Assembly: GCA_035610365.1 (NCBI GenBank)
Contig: CM069432.1
Location: 24,366,354 to 24,430,353, forward strand
Reading direction: 5' to 3'
Length of the DNA stretch: 64,000 bases
DNA from: Aquatica leii
Lineage: Eukaryota; Arthropoda; Insecta; Coleoptera; Lampyridae
This document shows positions 33,463 to 46,379 of this stretch, piece after piece; the first letter of the stretch is position 1, and the number at the start of each line of letters is the position of its first letter. The notes under the pieces are model-generated. The model was given only the letters and a program-made list of their open reading frames with translations, was not told the DNA's origin and made no database searches. A program made the position numbers and the translations under genes.

Positions 33463-35849
33463 TTAACCTTCCGATTACCATTGGGGTCTTTTTTGACCCC
33501 AGACGTGTTGTTTCTGTTGTCTTTTCTTGAATTTTTGTTACAACTGCCCCAATATTTTTTTAACTGAGTTTCTTTCAACAATGTTTAATAATATATAACA
33601 AATTTTTCAATTGTTATTTGATTTGCGACGTAAAAAAAATATTGTTGTTGGGGTCATATTTGACCCACTTGGTAACCGACGTTCTAAAAAGTAATTCTAA
33701 TATTTTGTCTGCATTTGTCATCTAATCTGATTGTTTGAACGTGTTTCAGCGTGTTATTGGTTTGAATCATGATTACTACGATTCCGTCTTTAGTCATTAC
33801 ATTCGGTGAGTTTGTTCGAATCAGTTGAACAGTGTGTCTGCTGTGTTATTACATTTGATTGGAAATAGTTGTTGTTGAATTATAGCTAGAAAATATTTGT
33901 CTCAGCGTGAAGTGGAAGAAATAGCTAGCAATATTAATTTACTGAATGAAATTGAAGATGATATAATGAAGATAAAATTGTCTGACGATAGTGATGCCGA
34001 ATTTGAAGAAGTAAGTGTATCTGATGTAAACCTGATTGAAAGTTCGGAAGACGATGACAGTGATGATAATTCGCCCAATGATAAAGATATACTGGTGGGT
34101 AAAGATGGTTCAATATGGAAAAAAAAGCCTCATGTTAGAAGACGAAATCAGCGAAATATTCTAAAAACACCGCCAGGATTAACAAAATTCAGTGAACATA
34201 TTTCAACATGCCTAGATGCTTTCCATTTATTTATCTCGGAAGACATTATGGACATAATACTTAGAGAAACAAACATTCGTGCTAGAAGAATTGTAGGCGA
34301 TACATGGAAGCCAGCGGATGAGTTACATGCATTGGATTACTGCTTCTAGCTGGTGGTTTGAAAGCACGCCAAGAACTAATATTGAAGCTGTGGAGTACGA
34401 AATACATGTCTCTTCATAGACCAATTTTTTGTGCTGCAATGTCTCGTAATCCAATGAGAGATCTTTTGAAATACATTCGATTTGACGATATGGACACCCG
34501 AGAAGAACGACGGGCAACAGATAAATTAGTATCTACTCGTAACATTCACGATATTTTCGCTGCAAATTGCAAAAAATCGGATAACCCTAATGCTGAAGTA
34601 TGTATTGATAAACAACTTGTTCCTTTCCCTGAAAAATGTCCCTCTCAAGTGTATATGAAGTCGAGGCCAGATAAATACGGAATTAAAATCTGGGCTTTAT
34701 GCGATGTTAGTAACAGATATTGCTGGAATTTTCAAATATATACTGGAATGGTAGACAACGCTCCAGAACGGGAACAAGGTAAAACACAATTTTATCGTTT
34801 TATGCACGAGTATAAAATTTCATTTCTAGGGAAGCGGGTAGTTTTGGATTTGGTTGAAGGTTTGAGAGAGGGTTATGGTATTACCACAGATAATTTTTTT
34901 ACGTCTTCGTCTTTGGCGAAGGAGCTACTGCAGCAATCAAAAACCTTGACCGGAACAATTCGTAAAACACGTAGAGAAATACCAAAAGAATTTTTGCCAA
35001 AAAGAAATCGAGCAGAATACTAAAGCAAAATTTTATATGGAGAAGACACAATTTTAGTATCTTACGTACCTAAAAAATATAGAAGCGTTATGCTACTTTT
35101 AACGCAACACCAAGATTTGGAATTGTCCGGAGAAGACCTCAGTTACAAATCGTAAATTTTCTTGGATTCTAATAGCTGCAAAGAAGCTGTAAACAGCGTC
35201 GATAATATGGTGAAGGAATACTCATGCAGAAGAAATAAAAGTCGCTGGCTTCTTGTTTTTTTTTGTAATTTCCTTGATATTGCTGCCATGAATGCATTTA
35301 TTCTATACACTACGAAATTTGGAAATTTTGAAAAAGGAAAAACATCCAGAAGGAGATTATTTTTGCAAAAACTTGGGTTTGAATTAGTAATCCCACATAT
35401 CAAAAAACGTACACTCCAAGGATTACTAAGACATGTGCAGAATGTAATAGCGATGGTTTTAGCAGACACAGAACCAGAGGAAGTGGGACCGCAAGACAAA
35501 ACTATCGCTCGCCCAAAAAGTGGTCGTTGTAAGATATGTCCAAGAGCAAATGACAAAACATGTTCGGAAACATGTAAAAAGTGCAAACTCTTTGTATGTA
35601 AACAACATTGCCAGAAAAAAACTACAATAATATGTAATAGTTGTTGCCTTCACTAATTTATGTTTACATTTTATTTTTATATTTTTATTAGTTTATATGA
35701 AATCTAATGTTAATTTAAAATATTAATAAAGGTTACCATTACAAATGAATCGGTTTTAGTTTACAAAATAAGAAAAAAAAACTTGGGGTCAAATCTGACC
35801 TTACTTGGTAATCGGCGCTTTAAAAATTGCTTGGTAATACGAAGGTTAA
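33463..35849 (+). mobile_element. piggyBac-like transposon with TTAA target duplication
   Basis: TTAA stands at both edges (33463-33466 and 35846-35849), followed by inverted ends CCTTC(C/G)(G/T)ATTACCA. Inside the ends are GGGGTC...GACCC palindromes (33482-33503, 33650-33666) and, on the right, GGGGTCAAATCTGACC (35786-35801). The pair TTGGTAA(C/T)CG(A/G)CG lies near 33670 and 35808. The element is about 2.4 kb with a broken transposase. Confidence 0.9.
33897..35656 (+). pseudogene. piggyBac-type transposase, broken
   Basis: The N-terminal region is acidic and serine-rich (SSEDDDSDDNSPND), as in PGBD4-like proteins. The catalytic core shows CIDKQLVPFPEKCPSQVYMK (first aspartate), RPDKYGIKIWALCD, YGITTDNFFTSSSLAKELL (second aspartate) and CKEAVNSVDNMVKEYSCRRN (third aspartate). 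The C-terminus is a cysteine/histidine cluster (CKICPRAND...CKLFVCKQHC...CNSCC), the RING-like domain that binds transposon ends in piggyBac. A frameshift near 34330-34350 and two in-frame stops (35021-35023 and about 35152) inactivate it. The first codon of the 33897 frame is TTG, so the true start is unclear. Confidence 0.85.
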
Positions 35850-38800
35850 CGCGTTTATATACATAAATATTTAAGTGCAAAACCCTCACGTTATAAACAA
35901 TACGAAAATTAGCAATTAATAGCACATTACAAGGTACCCATTATTTACAAATGTTTTTAATAAAATTTTTTTGTGCGTTCATTTTAATGTTCTCGGTTAC
36001 AGGTTTTGATATCTGCTGCGTTAAGTACCACCACCTACAAGAAAACGAGCGGCTTCTACCCTCAAAACGTGTTTACACCATTAAAATTACTGTTCGTCAC
36101 AAAAAATGTGTTTTTTTTAAACGAGTGTACATAATACAGTTTATTGGACTTGCCTTTTATATTATCCTCGCTCGCAAGCTCGCTCGGCGATACATTAAGG
36201 GGTGTCCAATAAATCTATGCCTTATGTACTAGTACCATAAAAATATATTATGTAAATGATTTGTTATTATTTTCAAATCAACTTGATTTTTACATATGAT
36301 GATTGAAGTAAATGGTAAAAACTGCAATATTTCAACTGATATTATTATTATTTTTATTAAAAGCACACTATTGTTTTTAAATGTTGTTAATACAATAATG
36401 ATATTGTTTTGTTGTATTAGATTTCCAAATTAATGTTTTATCTAAACATAATACAATATACATCTTTATTTTTCATTGTTTGATATACTCATTAAGTACC
36501 TTAACTGTAAGTAAAACCGGTAAATACAACCGCTTATATATAAATGTTAATATTTACAATGTTACACAACAAACATAATGAAAGACAAACTTAAATCTAC
36601 ATTTTCTACATCAAAATTTGTTTTTACGTGAAAGCACAAAATAAACAATACCAATCTTTCTCTACGCTATCGCAATGAAAACTGTTTGCATAAGGAATGT
36701 GCCTGTATCTTCGAAAATGCGATGTCGTTGTGCTTATGTTGAGATAAAATAGTTTCATAAAAATACGGAGACATTTGTTAACCTAAAGTTTATTTACAAC
36801 AATATTAATTTTTTTAAATCACCCATTTTAACAGCAATTATTATTACCATTTAAAAAATAAATATTTACAACTATTATAATTTAAAAAAAAATTTAAATA
36901 TTAGTAACAAAACCGTAAACATTTAGAAAATACAGTTCAATATTTTGAATAAGCTAACAAAAACGCGACTACTTTCTAATGGTAACTGGGTTTGGGAGAT
37001 GAGAGGATTATTTAGGACGCACGATATTACTGAAGAAGTAGCGTTCCTACTTTATGATTCACTTTTAAGTATTTACCCTAAAACCGCACTTTAATAAGCT
37101 GTGTCAACATAAATCTTGAAAATACCAAGAAGATATTTAACATGTCGTGGAAACTTAACCTATACGACTACGCTAAAAAATTAACTAAAACGTATTTTTT
37201 TTAACAATTTTATATTTTTTTGATAAATAAACGTTGAACTTTGAAAAAACTGATTATTTATACGCGTTACATTTTGTTTAATAATTATTTTTAAATTTTT
37301 GTTTTTATTTGTAGTTTGCGTAAATAAGTTAAAATCTTATTAATTATGGCTTTATTCTAATCCAATTATGTCATTTATATTTAACGAACGTTTTATTTTG
37401 TATTTAAATAATTTTTTTACTACGAAAAGATATATATTATGTATCGTTAGTCAAATCACGTACATACTAGGCTAACTAAAATCATATAAATCTTTTATTT
37501 ATAAAAAAACTAATGTAGATGTGTTTTAAAAGTTTTGTTTGGAAGACATAAATAACAAAAAACTATTCTGTTATGGTAATTTACACGTAAGTATTGTTGT
37601 CTTAAAATTAGACATAACTAATCGAATTTTTAAAAAAAATGTTACTTTTGTTAATAATATTTAGAATTTCTAATTAATTTTGTATTGCAGTTGTGCTAAA
37701 TTCAGATTGCATTATAATTTATGTTTCCGACTGTCATTTCATATTTAGTTTCTGAGTTACAAGTAATTCAATATTTGGGAGTTTTATTTATTCTAACTCA
37801 ATTAAGAGCATCAATTATGTTTTGTTATTGTTGCAATTGTGCGGTTGTATTTGGACGTTTTAACCCGTTGTATTGAGTTTTGTTTTCATTTTGCATCTCT
37901 CTCTGTCGCATTTTCATCATAAGAAATTTTTATGAAAACTCTATGTACTGTACAGTGCGTGTATTGTTTGTAAAAGAGAAAACATTCTAGTTAAAGCCTA
38001 GAAAGCATAAACATGTAGTGTTGTTGCGCGCCCCTTTAATTCAAGTAGTCAAAAAAGTTTGATGCTTCGTTTTCGTTTTGTTAACAGATTTACTCGTTTG
38101 TCAAATACAATTAAATATTTTCGTGTGGTTATGAATTGGATCGCACAAAATTATCGTAGCAATTCAACATCTTTGACTAGCTCATCTAGAGACTGCGGGT
38201 AACCACATAAACACGTCGTACAAAAATGATAATTAAAATTAGGTATTTATAAGTAACCGTTACCGCAATTATACCGTTTGTTTTGCTATTCATTGCAAAA
38301 AGGCTTCGACTAAATATACCAAATCTTTAAGTTTGTAAATTATAGCATTTACCGACTTTATGTATTAACGATTCCGTTAGTGCTTGTTTTAGTGATTTAC
38401 AATTAGAGACATTTAACCAAATTTTAGAGCAAAGATTACAGTGACAAATTATTGTACCTTCGATTAATTTAAAATCTAATAAGTAAAGTATTTTTTATAT
38501 GTTTTTATAAGTTATAGCCACTTTAGTTACGTTGGTTGTTTTAATTGATTTTGCAAACAAAGAGCCTTTAAATTTAATTTAACTTTCAATGCATTGTTAG
38601 GTAATTCAAATTAATTTCAATGTATTTTTTTTTAACTAACATTTGTAATTGGTGTTTTAAAACAAATCTATTTGTGTTTAGAATCCTGTTTGTTCATTTT
38701 ATTTGTCTTAAATATATGATAAATTGTTTAAATGTAACGGAGTTGTTAATCAATTAACCTGCTCGCCAGTTATTTTTTGTTGTTGTTTTGGTTTTAGAAT

Positions 38801-41800
38801 TTAGTGACTTTACACACTGAAAGGTAGGTCTTAATAATGTGTTTATCGCATAGTGTGTTTTCTGGTAGACAAGGTCCAGAGATCTGCTAAAACGTTAACC
38901 GTCTCGTCCGCTCTTTATTTCAATTTTGTTTACATTGTGAATTTTCCAAACTAATCACGGATTTTGAGTTGAACCCACGATCATCTTCACTGAGCACCGG
39001 CAATTACTTCATTTATGTTGCTTTTATTTAGACTTTTTTTTTATTAACATATTTTGCACCTAACACACATAAAAATTTTTTTATTTCAAAACTGGTTTAT
39101 TAAAAATACTACCTAAACACTTCCGAAAAACACATCATTAATTTTACCGAACGCTCAAAAGCATGACTGTTTGTTTTTGAGTAGAACTAGATTGCTAATT
39201 GCGAAGCTCACTTTTACTTTTGCTGAAGATGAGACGAATATTCTTTTGACCATGGTTACCATAAACTTTTTAGTAGCTGTTGTATAAGTTGAAATTTATT
39301 AATCCAGTTTAAAAAACCTGAAATTGTGTCACCAACAGGTAAGTACGACATTTGTCTTCCAATTAGGAAATAAAAAAAAGTGCAAAGATAGAATAAATTT
39401 CAAATTAATATCTTTGTTAGAACAAACGTCTTATATTTGAGACCTTAAATTTTGTACAAAAATTCTAATTTTTATGCTTATTGGCTGCGCCAACAGAATT
39501 AGTATTATTATCAGATACATGTTACTCAAGGTTTGCCATGTCGTGCCACAAAACGACGTAGGCACGACAATTCCGTTACTAACTCTAAATAAATCGCTTT
39601 TCGCAATTAGAAATATAAATTTGAAGTAAAAAAAAAAACCCAAACTCGTAACACAACCGCGTGTTGGAAGAAAAAAGAGTATGTTATGACAAAAGTATTT
39701 CTACGATTTATTCTGATTAGCAAAAAAAATAGAGAGTAAAGTAATACAATGAATTCCAATTCACAAAAAGTTTGTCAGTAATACATATATAAGTGCACAA
39801 ATAAATTGCAACTAGACGAGATTACCATAAATAACTATATATAAAAATGTTATTGTAGATTAGTTAGTGATAAGTAGCCCTAAACTAAAATACGAGAAAA
39901 CGCAAGAAACGTTACCCGTTGCAATTGCTGTTATCAAATTACTTGAACGCGTTTACATTTATTGTTCTAACCCGAGTTGGTGACGTCAGCTACGAAAGTG
40001 GCTTCAGTAACCACGATAGAAAAGTACACACGATAAACTGCATTTTAGAGTTTATATACTAAGTTAGCCCGTAATAAGTTCAGTAATATTACTTGATAGA
40101 TCGCACTAAGAGACTAATAAATTAGTTTAACGTAATTGGTTAATGCACCGTCTCCGCTCTGGTGATTAAGTAAGGGGTCATAAATACCTTGATTTCAGGT
40201 GAAGATGGTTGCCTTCGGCACTAATTTAGTCAAGGTAGAAATCTGGTGAAAGCGACTGATAATTCCCACAAAAGCCAACGGTAGCTCTAGTACACCATTC
40301 CTTATTGTCGACAAGAGAGTTAATTCAAATCATTAGCAAAAAACCCAATAATACAATTAAAACGTAATCAGGAAAAATAAAATACAGAGGTACATAAGCC
40401 GAGAGTTGAATTTATGAAACATGTATCACTCAAACCAACGGGTGAATCAAAATTCTCGCAAACCTTTAATATATCTCTCCTAATAAAAATCGACATTGAG
40501 AGAACTTCCTAGATGTTGATGCATTTTGAAGAAAATTTTCTCCTAAAAACATTTAAATAAAGTAGATGTTTGCAAAAAAAATCTGCCACTACCAAACGAT
40601 TTTTAACCGGACAACTACAACAAACAATGATCAGATATCTGTATTACTTGGCCTCTCCTTTGCGGTAAAGAAATTTACTAGAAAGTGACACTTAATAGAA
40701 CTGTGAGTAGAAAGTTGTCTACATGCTAGCTTGAAATGTACCAAGTTAAAATTTAAATTGTTATACATGCAATCGCAAACAAAATTTTAGTATTTGTCTA
40801 GCACGACGTGATCATTAATTTATTATAGAAAGAGATATTTACGCCTAGTTTTTGAATGCAATAGTTGTTACTACCGTAATATTACTCTTGATACTTTCAA
40901 AGGAATGTAAGCTTACATTCCACGATTTAATTAATAGTCAACGTAACGATAATACTCAATTTTGTAAGCAGTTAAAAGCTGAATTACAGATTCAATTAAT
41001 AAATCACTAATAATGACCTTAACAAAGACTAAAAATTCGAATCAAACGAAACTAAATTGATCTATTGTTTGACACTATTCCAGGAAAATAATACTTCTAC
41101 CCCTACCCTGTCCTCACAGCTAAGTCTAACAGGAAACATAACCATACCGTAGATCTCAAATTATGTTAAAATATCCAACCAACAAGACCGGAACAATTTT
41201 ATTAACATACGAAAATGTAAAACGTTATTAACGACACGTAACAAAAGGTATACTATTTTGTGCTTGAAAACAAAAAGATTTGACGCAACTTCTTACTGCT
41301 CGTTTAGCAGCTTAAATTCATTCCAGTAATTGAGAACCGTCATGCTTTATATACCCGTTCTATCAATAATTGTAGCTGTAAAAAATTGTAGATTTGTTCA
41401 TGTGGCACCGAACGACAATTAGAAATAAATCGTAGATACCAAACCATGATTTTGAAATTTTTAAAAACTAGATAATCTTCCAAAAGAAACAATAGAAAAA
41501 TTAAAAAAAAATTGAAATAAAATTGAAAGAAGCTTCGTTCAAGTGTGATAGCGATTTAAAACTTTTTCTTAAAGTACGAAGATGTTTAATTGCTTGTTTT
41601 TTTGCGGTTACTAATAAAGTAAGAAAATGTTAAAATAAATTTATTACAAAACAATCATCACCGTTGCGATAAGTAGTTTTTATAAAGTCTTCGTTACTAA
41701 ATTCACACTAAATACCATCAAGAAATAACACTGACTCTTGAAAAGACTCTTCCAATTTCCCAAATAGTTCCTGGTCAAAATCCGTCACTGCAAGATTGGC

Positions 41801-42015
41801 GCACTTTGATATTATCTAAACGAATGAAGTGAAACGTAATACTGGTAGGTTTTTGTCAATTTGAGTTTGATAATACACACTAAGAGACCAGCGCCAATTA
41901 GTAAATGAATATTTCCCGGTACCTCAAACATGAAATCAACCAAAAGCAAGGTTTCAGGAACTTTCTATCAGTAGAACTATCTAAATAATGAGATGGTAAT
42001 GTAATAACAAAACTT
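35850..42015. other. Long AT-rich spacer
   Basis: No domain or TE end was recognised over about 6 kb. A 93-codon frame at 35951-36229 has a hydrophobic start but no family resemblance. A GC-rich near-palindrome lies at 36166-36187 (CGCTCGCAAGCTCGCTCG). This could be intronic or intergenic host DNA. Confidence 0.45.
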
Positions 42016-42039
42016 CCACGGCCGAAGTTTATACTAAAA

Positions 42040-42140
42040 TAAGATCGTCTTCCGGATTTAGACCGTGTCATTATTGTAACCAAAGTTGCCAACGTTTTGC
42101 ACATTGATACGGTCCAAACCCGGAAGACGTTCTCATCTTA
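42040..42140. repeat. Inverted repeat (about 31-bp arms), dispersed
   Basis: The left arm TAAGATCGTCTTCCGGATTT... and right arm ...CCGGAAGACGTTCTCATCTTA are inverted copies that can form a hairpin. The right half recurs at 4768-4821. The arms include GTTTGGACCGT, a word also present in the family A LTRs and the 27-kb minisatellite. Confidence 0.65.
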
Positions 42141-42503
42141 GTTATGAAATGGTAGCAGATTCTTTTTTTTTTTGGTATCACACAGCATGAAATTTTTTTT
42201 TGAAATTGATTGTTGCAAGAAGTTATAATAAATAAACATTTGTGTTTGATAAGTGACGTAACGAGTAATTGACGTATTTACGGGAGTCATTTTTAGTTTT
42301 AATTTAAGACACGAATTTTGCGTAATAAAATGCGACTGTGATCCACAGTCTAAAAACGCTCTAAGTGAATGAACATTATTTTTGTTATCGACAATCTTGA
42401 CGGTAATAGTAGAAAGAATAAATTGTTTGTCATCATTGTATGACGTAAGAAAAATTTGAATTAAATTTACCGTATTATGAATTATAACCGATGATTTGAG
42501 CAA
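42141..42503 (-). pseudogene. BEL/Pao aspartic protease fragment
   Basis: The minus-strand frame contains ILSTITVKIVDNKNNVHSLR followed by AFLDCGSQSHFITQNSCLKL. The D-C-G-S-Q-S-x-F-I-T motif is the protease active-site block of BEL/Pao elements (DUF1758 type). Similarity begins near 42450 and fades after KMTPVNTSI near 42270. No flanking gag or reverse transcriptase remains, and the frame has no LTR next to it. It abuts the hairpin repeat on one side and a Penelope-like fragment on the other, so it is an isolated scrap. Confidence 0.65.
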
Positions 42504-42639
42504 TTGGTTTTATTGGGTTTGCGCGAAGAAAAAAATTATGTATCGTAGAAAGACTTTCGGGTTTTGAACACCGATCTATATTTTTACACTTTATAAATTT
42601 CACAAAACCCACAAACTTTGAAAAACTTACAGTAGTTGA

Positions 42640-43560
42640 CGTTTCAACAGTCATGTCATGTTCCTTTCTTCTTCAGAAAGACTGAAACTGAAAATATAGG
42701 ATATTTTATATTGCGCCGTTTGAGATAATGGTCCGTGATGGATTCGATTTACTTACTAGTCTTCCGGAACGTCTTTTTCTATACCATCTTTGTTAAAATT
42801 ATGATACTTTTGGATTTTGATGGCTTTCTTGTAGTATGGGTCAGAAGTTCAGGAAGTGTTCCGCAACAGCGCAACATGTTTTCTTGCGCCTGCCTTACGT
42901 TCTCTAATCCGGGTAGCGATGATGCGCTCAGTTTGTCCCACATAAGCCAGCCCACATGAACAAGGGATATAGTAGATCCTTAGTGCTGTTGTCTCTTCAA
43001 TTTAAAAAAAATTACAACTGTTTTATTTGTTTCATTGAAGATTACTTTGATGTTTATATCTGTAAACTGGTTATTTCGTCCGTGCAACCTTTTATGTAAA
43101 GAAAAAAAATAATTGCGAAGCTTCTTTGGTTTTTTGTTTATATTGTTTGTTGATCGCTTTATCTGTTTTTGTTCTTTTGTATTCGTGTTTTCCTAAGGCG
43201 TCGGTAAGATGACTTAGCTTGGTCTTTAACGTGTTTAGTTTGCTAATAATCTTGGCCATTTGTGCTAAACATTTTAGCACTAAAAACTTTGAGTTAGATA
43301 ATGGCTGCCTTTTGGCATTGAGGTATTTGTCAGTGTGTGACAACAGCACTGTTCGAGGAACTAGTGGTCTACCATATCAATTGTTTGTGTGAACTTGCAT
43401 ATGTAAAACCAACGAGGTGCATCATTGCAACCTTGATAACAAGACATAAGACGGACAAAATTTTTGGTTAAATCCCGGATCTTCTAGCCCAGACTATACA
43501 AGAAAGACATCGAAATTCAGAAGTACACAATAATTTCAACAAGAACAATGGTATCGAGCC
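42640..43560 (-). pseudogene. Penelope-like element C-terminal fragment with GIY-YIG-type endonuclease
   Basis: On the minus strand the linker region (SHLTDALGKHEYKRTKTDKA, NKQYKQKTKEASQ) precedes IPCSCGLAYVGQTERIIATR. The latter is the GIY-YIG endonuclease core of Penelope-like retroelements (IPC.CG..YIG.T.R). Stops occur after the linker and after the endonuclease core. The RT domain is missing. The piece at 54024-54540 is the complementary RT portion of such an element, but on the opposite strand, so it is another copy. Confidence 0.65.
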
Positions 43561-44025
43561 AGCCCCAGTACAGAAAAGCATGTTTTGGAAGACTAACAAA
43601 TGGACACCGTCACGTACTATGTACCCGAACGACTGTTATGTTAAAAATGTCGTATATTATAAAATTTTCTAGTAAAGGCATTTCATATGTCGTGAACTGT
43701 GATCTTGAGTCTAAAATCGGAATTAATATACTAGAAGTCAAATATTTAACAATTCTATTTGAATTCCAAAAACGTTAGCCTATTTAAAAGGCAATAAAAA
43801 TTAAAAATAATCAGATATTAATTTATTAAATAAAAATTTATTTATTTATAATAATACCTAAAGACTTATTAACAACAAATACAACGATAAAAACAAAGAT
43901 AAGTTAGAAAAAATGTACCGCCAAATATTTGTCAGACAGATCATAACAATATTTTGACATATACACTATACAGACTACAGCGCCACCGGTCACGAGATCT
44001 TGAAAGACGTCTATAAGATTTATTC
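43561..44025. other. AT-rich spacer
   Basis: No recognisable gene or repeat end; it precedes the LTR start at 44026. Confidence 0.4.
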
Positions 44026-44401
44026 TGGACACGCCCACTTTTCGTGATTGACTGTCAAATTTTAATTTAATTTAAAGCACGATTTCATTTATTTTCGGTA
44101 ACGTTTGTGCAACACAAACCTCCGTTTAGCGGTGTCTACGCACAAGGCTTTCATCATTAAGTTATTTCACGCAATTCCATGTGAATATGCAATCTGATCT
44201 TTTTGACTATTTGAGCAAAAGTCTATTTGAGGTAAGACGTTATATTTTTTGTATCGGGGTTTAAATTGATTGTTTCATAATTGTCTATATCGGGTTTCCA
44301 TACCTCCACACGTTTCCTTTGACGGTGGAGATAACAAGCAGATGGCATATTTGGGGAAATTTTTATACCGTCAAGTTGCTGTAATTACACAATTCACACC
44401 G
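44026..44401 (+). repeat. 5' LTR of copy B (aligned part)
   Basis: It starts TGGACACGCCCACTTTTCG and contains CCATACCTCCACACGTTTCC, matching the downstream repeat at 49626-49982 for its whole length. The true LTR may extend to about 44965. A block ACCAAGCCAG...CTACTGGAT...GTAAGTATT at 44609-44650 resembles a block within the family A LTRs, suggesting a shared ancestor. Confidence 0.65.
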
Positions 44402-45486
44402 TCAAGGGGTTGGAGGTATTTAAGATTTCGATTTCTATTAGAAGGAACTTCTACCAACAATTACAATATTAAGTTAAGGGGAAACGCTGCGCATTCGCTA
44501 TCTTTAATGATTATATGATTTAAAAACGCAATTTACTTGTGACAACGCCGTATGTACGTTTTTGTGTTAGATTACTTATTACCTTTTAGGTAATAAAGGT
44601 GCGGACCAAGCCAGATTCCTACTGGATGAAACATAACTGTAAGTATTACAATTTCTATTATTTTGATTAGTTTTTCGTTGGTCATATCGATTGTAAGAAT
44701 GAATTAATTATTAGATCATTTTGTGCGCATTGAGTCTCTATGTCTTCATTTTTTTATATATTTTTTTGTGATTTTAATTTACGAATTTAAACTTATTCTT
44801 TCTTTGCATGTAAAAGTTAGACCGACTAGATCACTTTGCTGTACGACGTGTTGCCCAGTCGAAGGCGTAACTTATATTTTGTCCGGCCCATGTACTAGTG
44901 TTTGGAAAATTTATATAACTATACTTATGTACATTTTTTCATCGTTGTGGCGCTTTTTTAAATTTAGTTGGTAATCGATCAACATGAAGCCTGCGACTCT
45001 ATCTCCGAGAACAACTGAGTTAGCCGTCACCTTCTTTTGTTTGTTACAAAAAAACCAGCGTAACAAATTTGGCTCCAAAGTTTCTGAGCTCGATTTCGTG
45101 TATGCGATTATAATTCATTCTAGTTTTATTGATTCTTTTGTCTTTAGTGGGATTGATTTACTCGAAGTTTTACTTCGCTTTTTAGGTGTTGTTGCAAGAC
45201 TGACGTCGGAGTTACTGCACTAACTTATACTTCTTTGTTTTTAGTAGGTTGGCTTGACTTTACGTTAGTTGTTGCCTTACTTTTATTTTAATTGAATTTC
45301 TAGTCAGACACGTCTCGTTGAATTTCTGTTTTGATTTTTGGATTAACTCAACTACGTCGGTTAACCCTCTCTAAATGTTAGATTAGTTATTAGTGATACT
45401 ACTTGTACTTACTTTGATGTGAGTTTTAATTTATTATTTTGATTAGTCGATTGTTTTGGTTTTATTGTGAGTTTAGTGTGTTAGCT

Positions 45487-46260
45487 ATGTATTCTTCAAA
45501 TGAAGAACCACTTCTTATTTCTTTGGATTCTGATTCAAAAACGAACTTAGGAAATTGGAATGTAACGTTTTCTGACAAAGATCCTTCTTTACTTATAGAA
45601 TTTTTTATTCGTATTGACGAATTGTGCTTGCCTCGTGGTGTTTCACAGCATCAACTTTTTCTCTCAGCTTTTAAAATTTTACCTGCCAAAGCCCTTCTTG
45701 TTTTTAGGATGAATCGAAGTTTGTTACTTTCCTGGAATGACGTTGCTGCTTTGTTGAAGTTTTTGCCTTTAGATTAGGACTGATAGAGACCATTAACAAG
45801 CGTACCATGGGGCCTAACAAATCCATTGGCACTTACGTTACTACCATGCGATACTTTTTCCTTTAGCTATCAGAACCGATCTTAGAACAAATGCAGCTCA
45901 AGGTCATTCGCCGAAATCTAACGCCGTTCTATCAACTTTAGCGTTGATTAAGATCACATCTATCGCTCAATTAATATCTTTAGGTAAGCGTATGGAGTCA
46001 AACATCCATTCTCGTGTTTCTTTCAACTTCTCAACAACAGGGATTGGTGACAAAGTTGAAGAACCATTTGTAGTCTTTGCTAGTCAGACTTCTGCTTCCC
46101 TCTCTTCTACTATTCCTGCTATTTGCTATCGTAATGCTTCTACCCTTTCTTCTCTCTATCTACTTCTACTTCGAATACTTGTATTCGTTGTCGTTCTCAA
46201 GGTGATAAACGTTTACGCATTGTTCATTCTCTTCTTTCTCTCTATTCTAATTTTTTTTAG
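45487..46260 (+). pseudogene. Retroelement gag remnant
   Basis: It starts ATG at 45487 (MYSSNEEPLLISLDSDSK). The capsid-like core is clear: GNWNVTFSDKDPSLLIEFFI, RIDELCLPRGVSQHQLFLSA and VFRMNRSLLLSWNDVAALLK. After a frameshift at about 45778 it continues with NKRTMGPNKSIGTYVTTMRY and then, in a third frame, LIKITSIAQLISLGKRMESN. This is the layout of gag in a large insect Ty3/gypsy group. A degenerate CX2C motif (NTCIRCRSQGD) near 46170-46205 may be the end of a zinc region. Two frameshifts and one or more stops kill the frame. Confidence 0.7.
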
Positions 46261-46379
46261 CTTCTAGAATTATTAGGCCTTTTATTGATCCTTGGTAATT
46301 AGGTCTGATATCTGCTGTTCCTCATTGTTTCTTTTGTTGGTGTGTTTAAAAGGTTTTTTATGTAAACGTATACGCATTT

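Noticed and set aside
35951-36229. A 93-codon frame with a signal-peptide-like start
   Set aside because: No homologue recognised, lysine/arginine-rich tail, and it runs into a GC-rich near-palindrome that looks repeat-derived.
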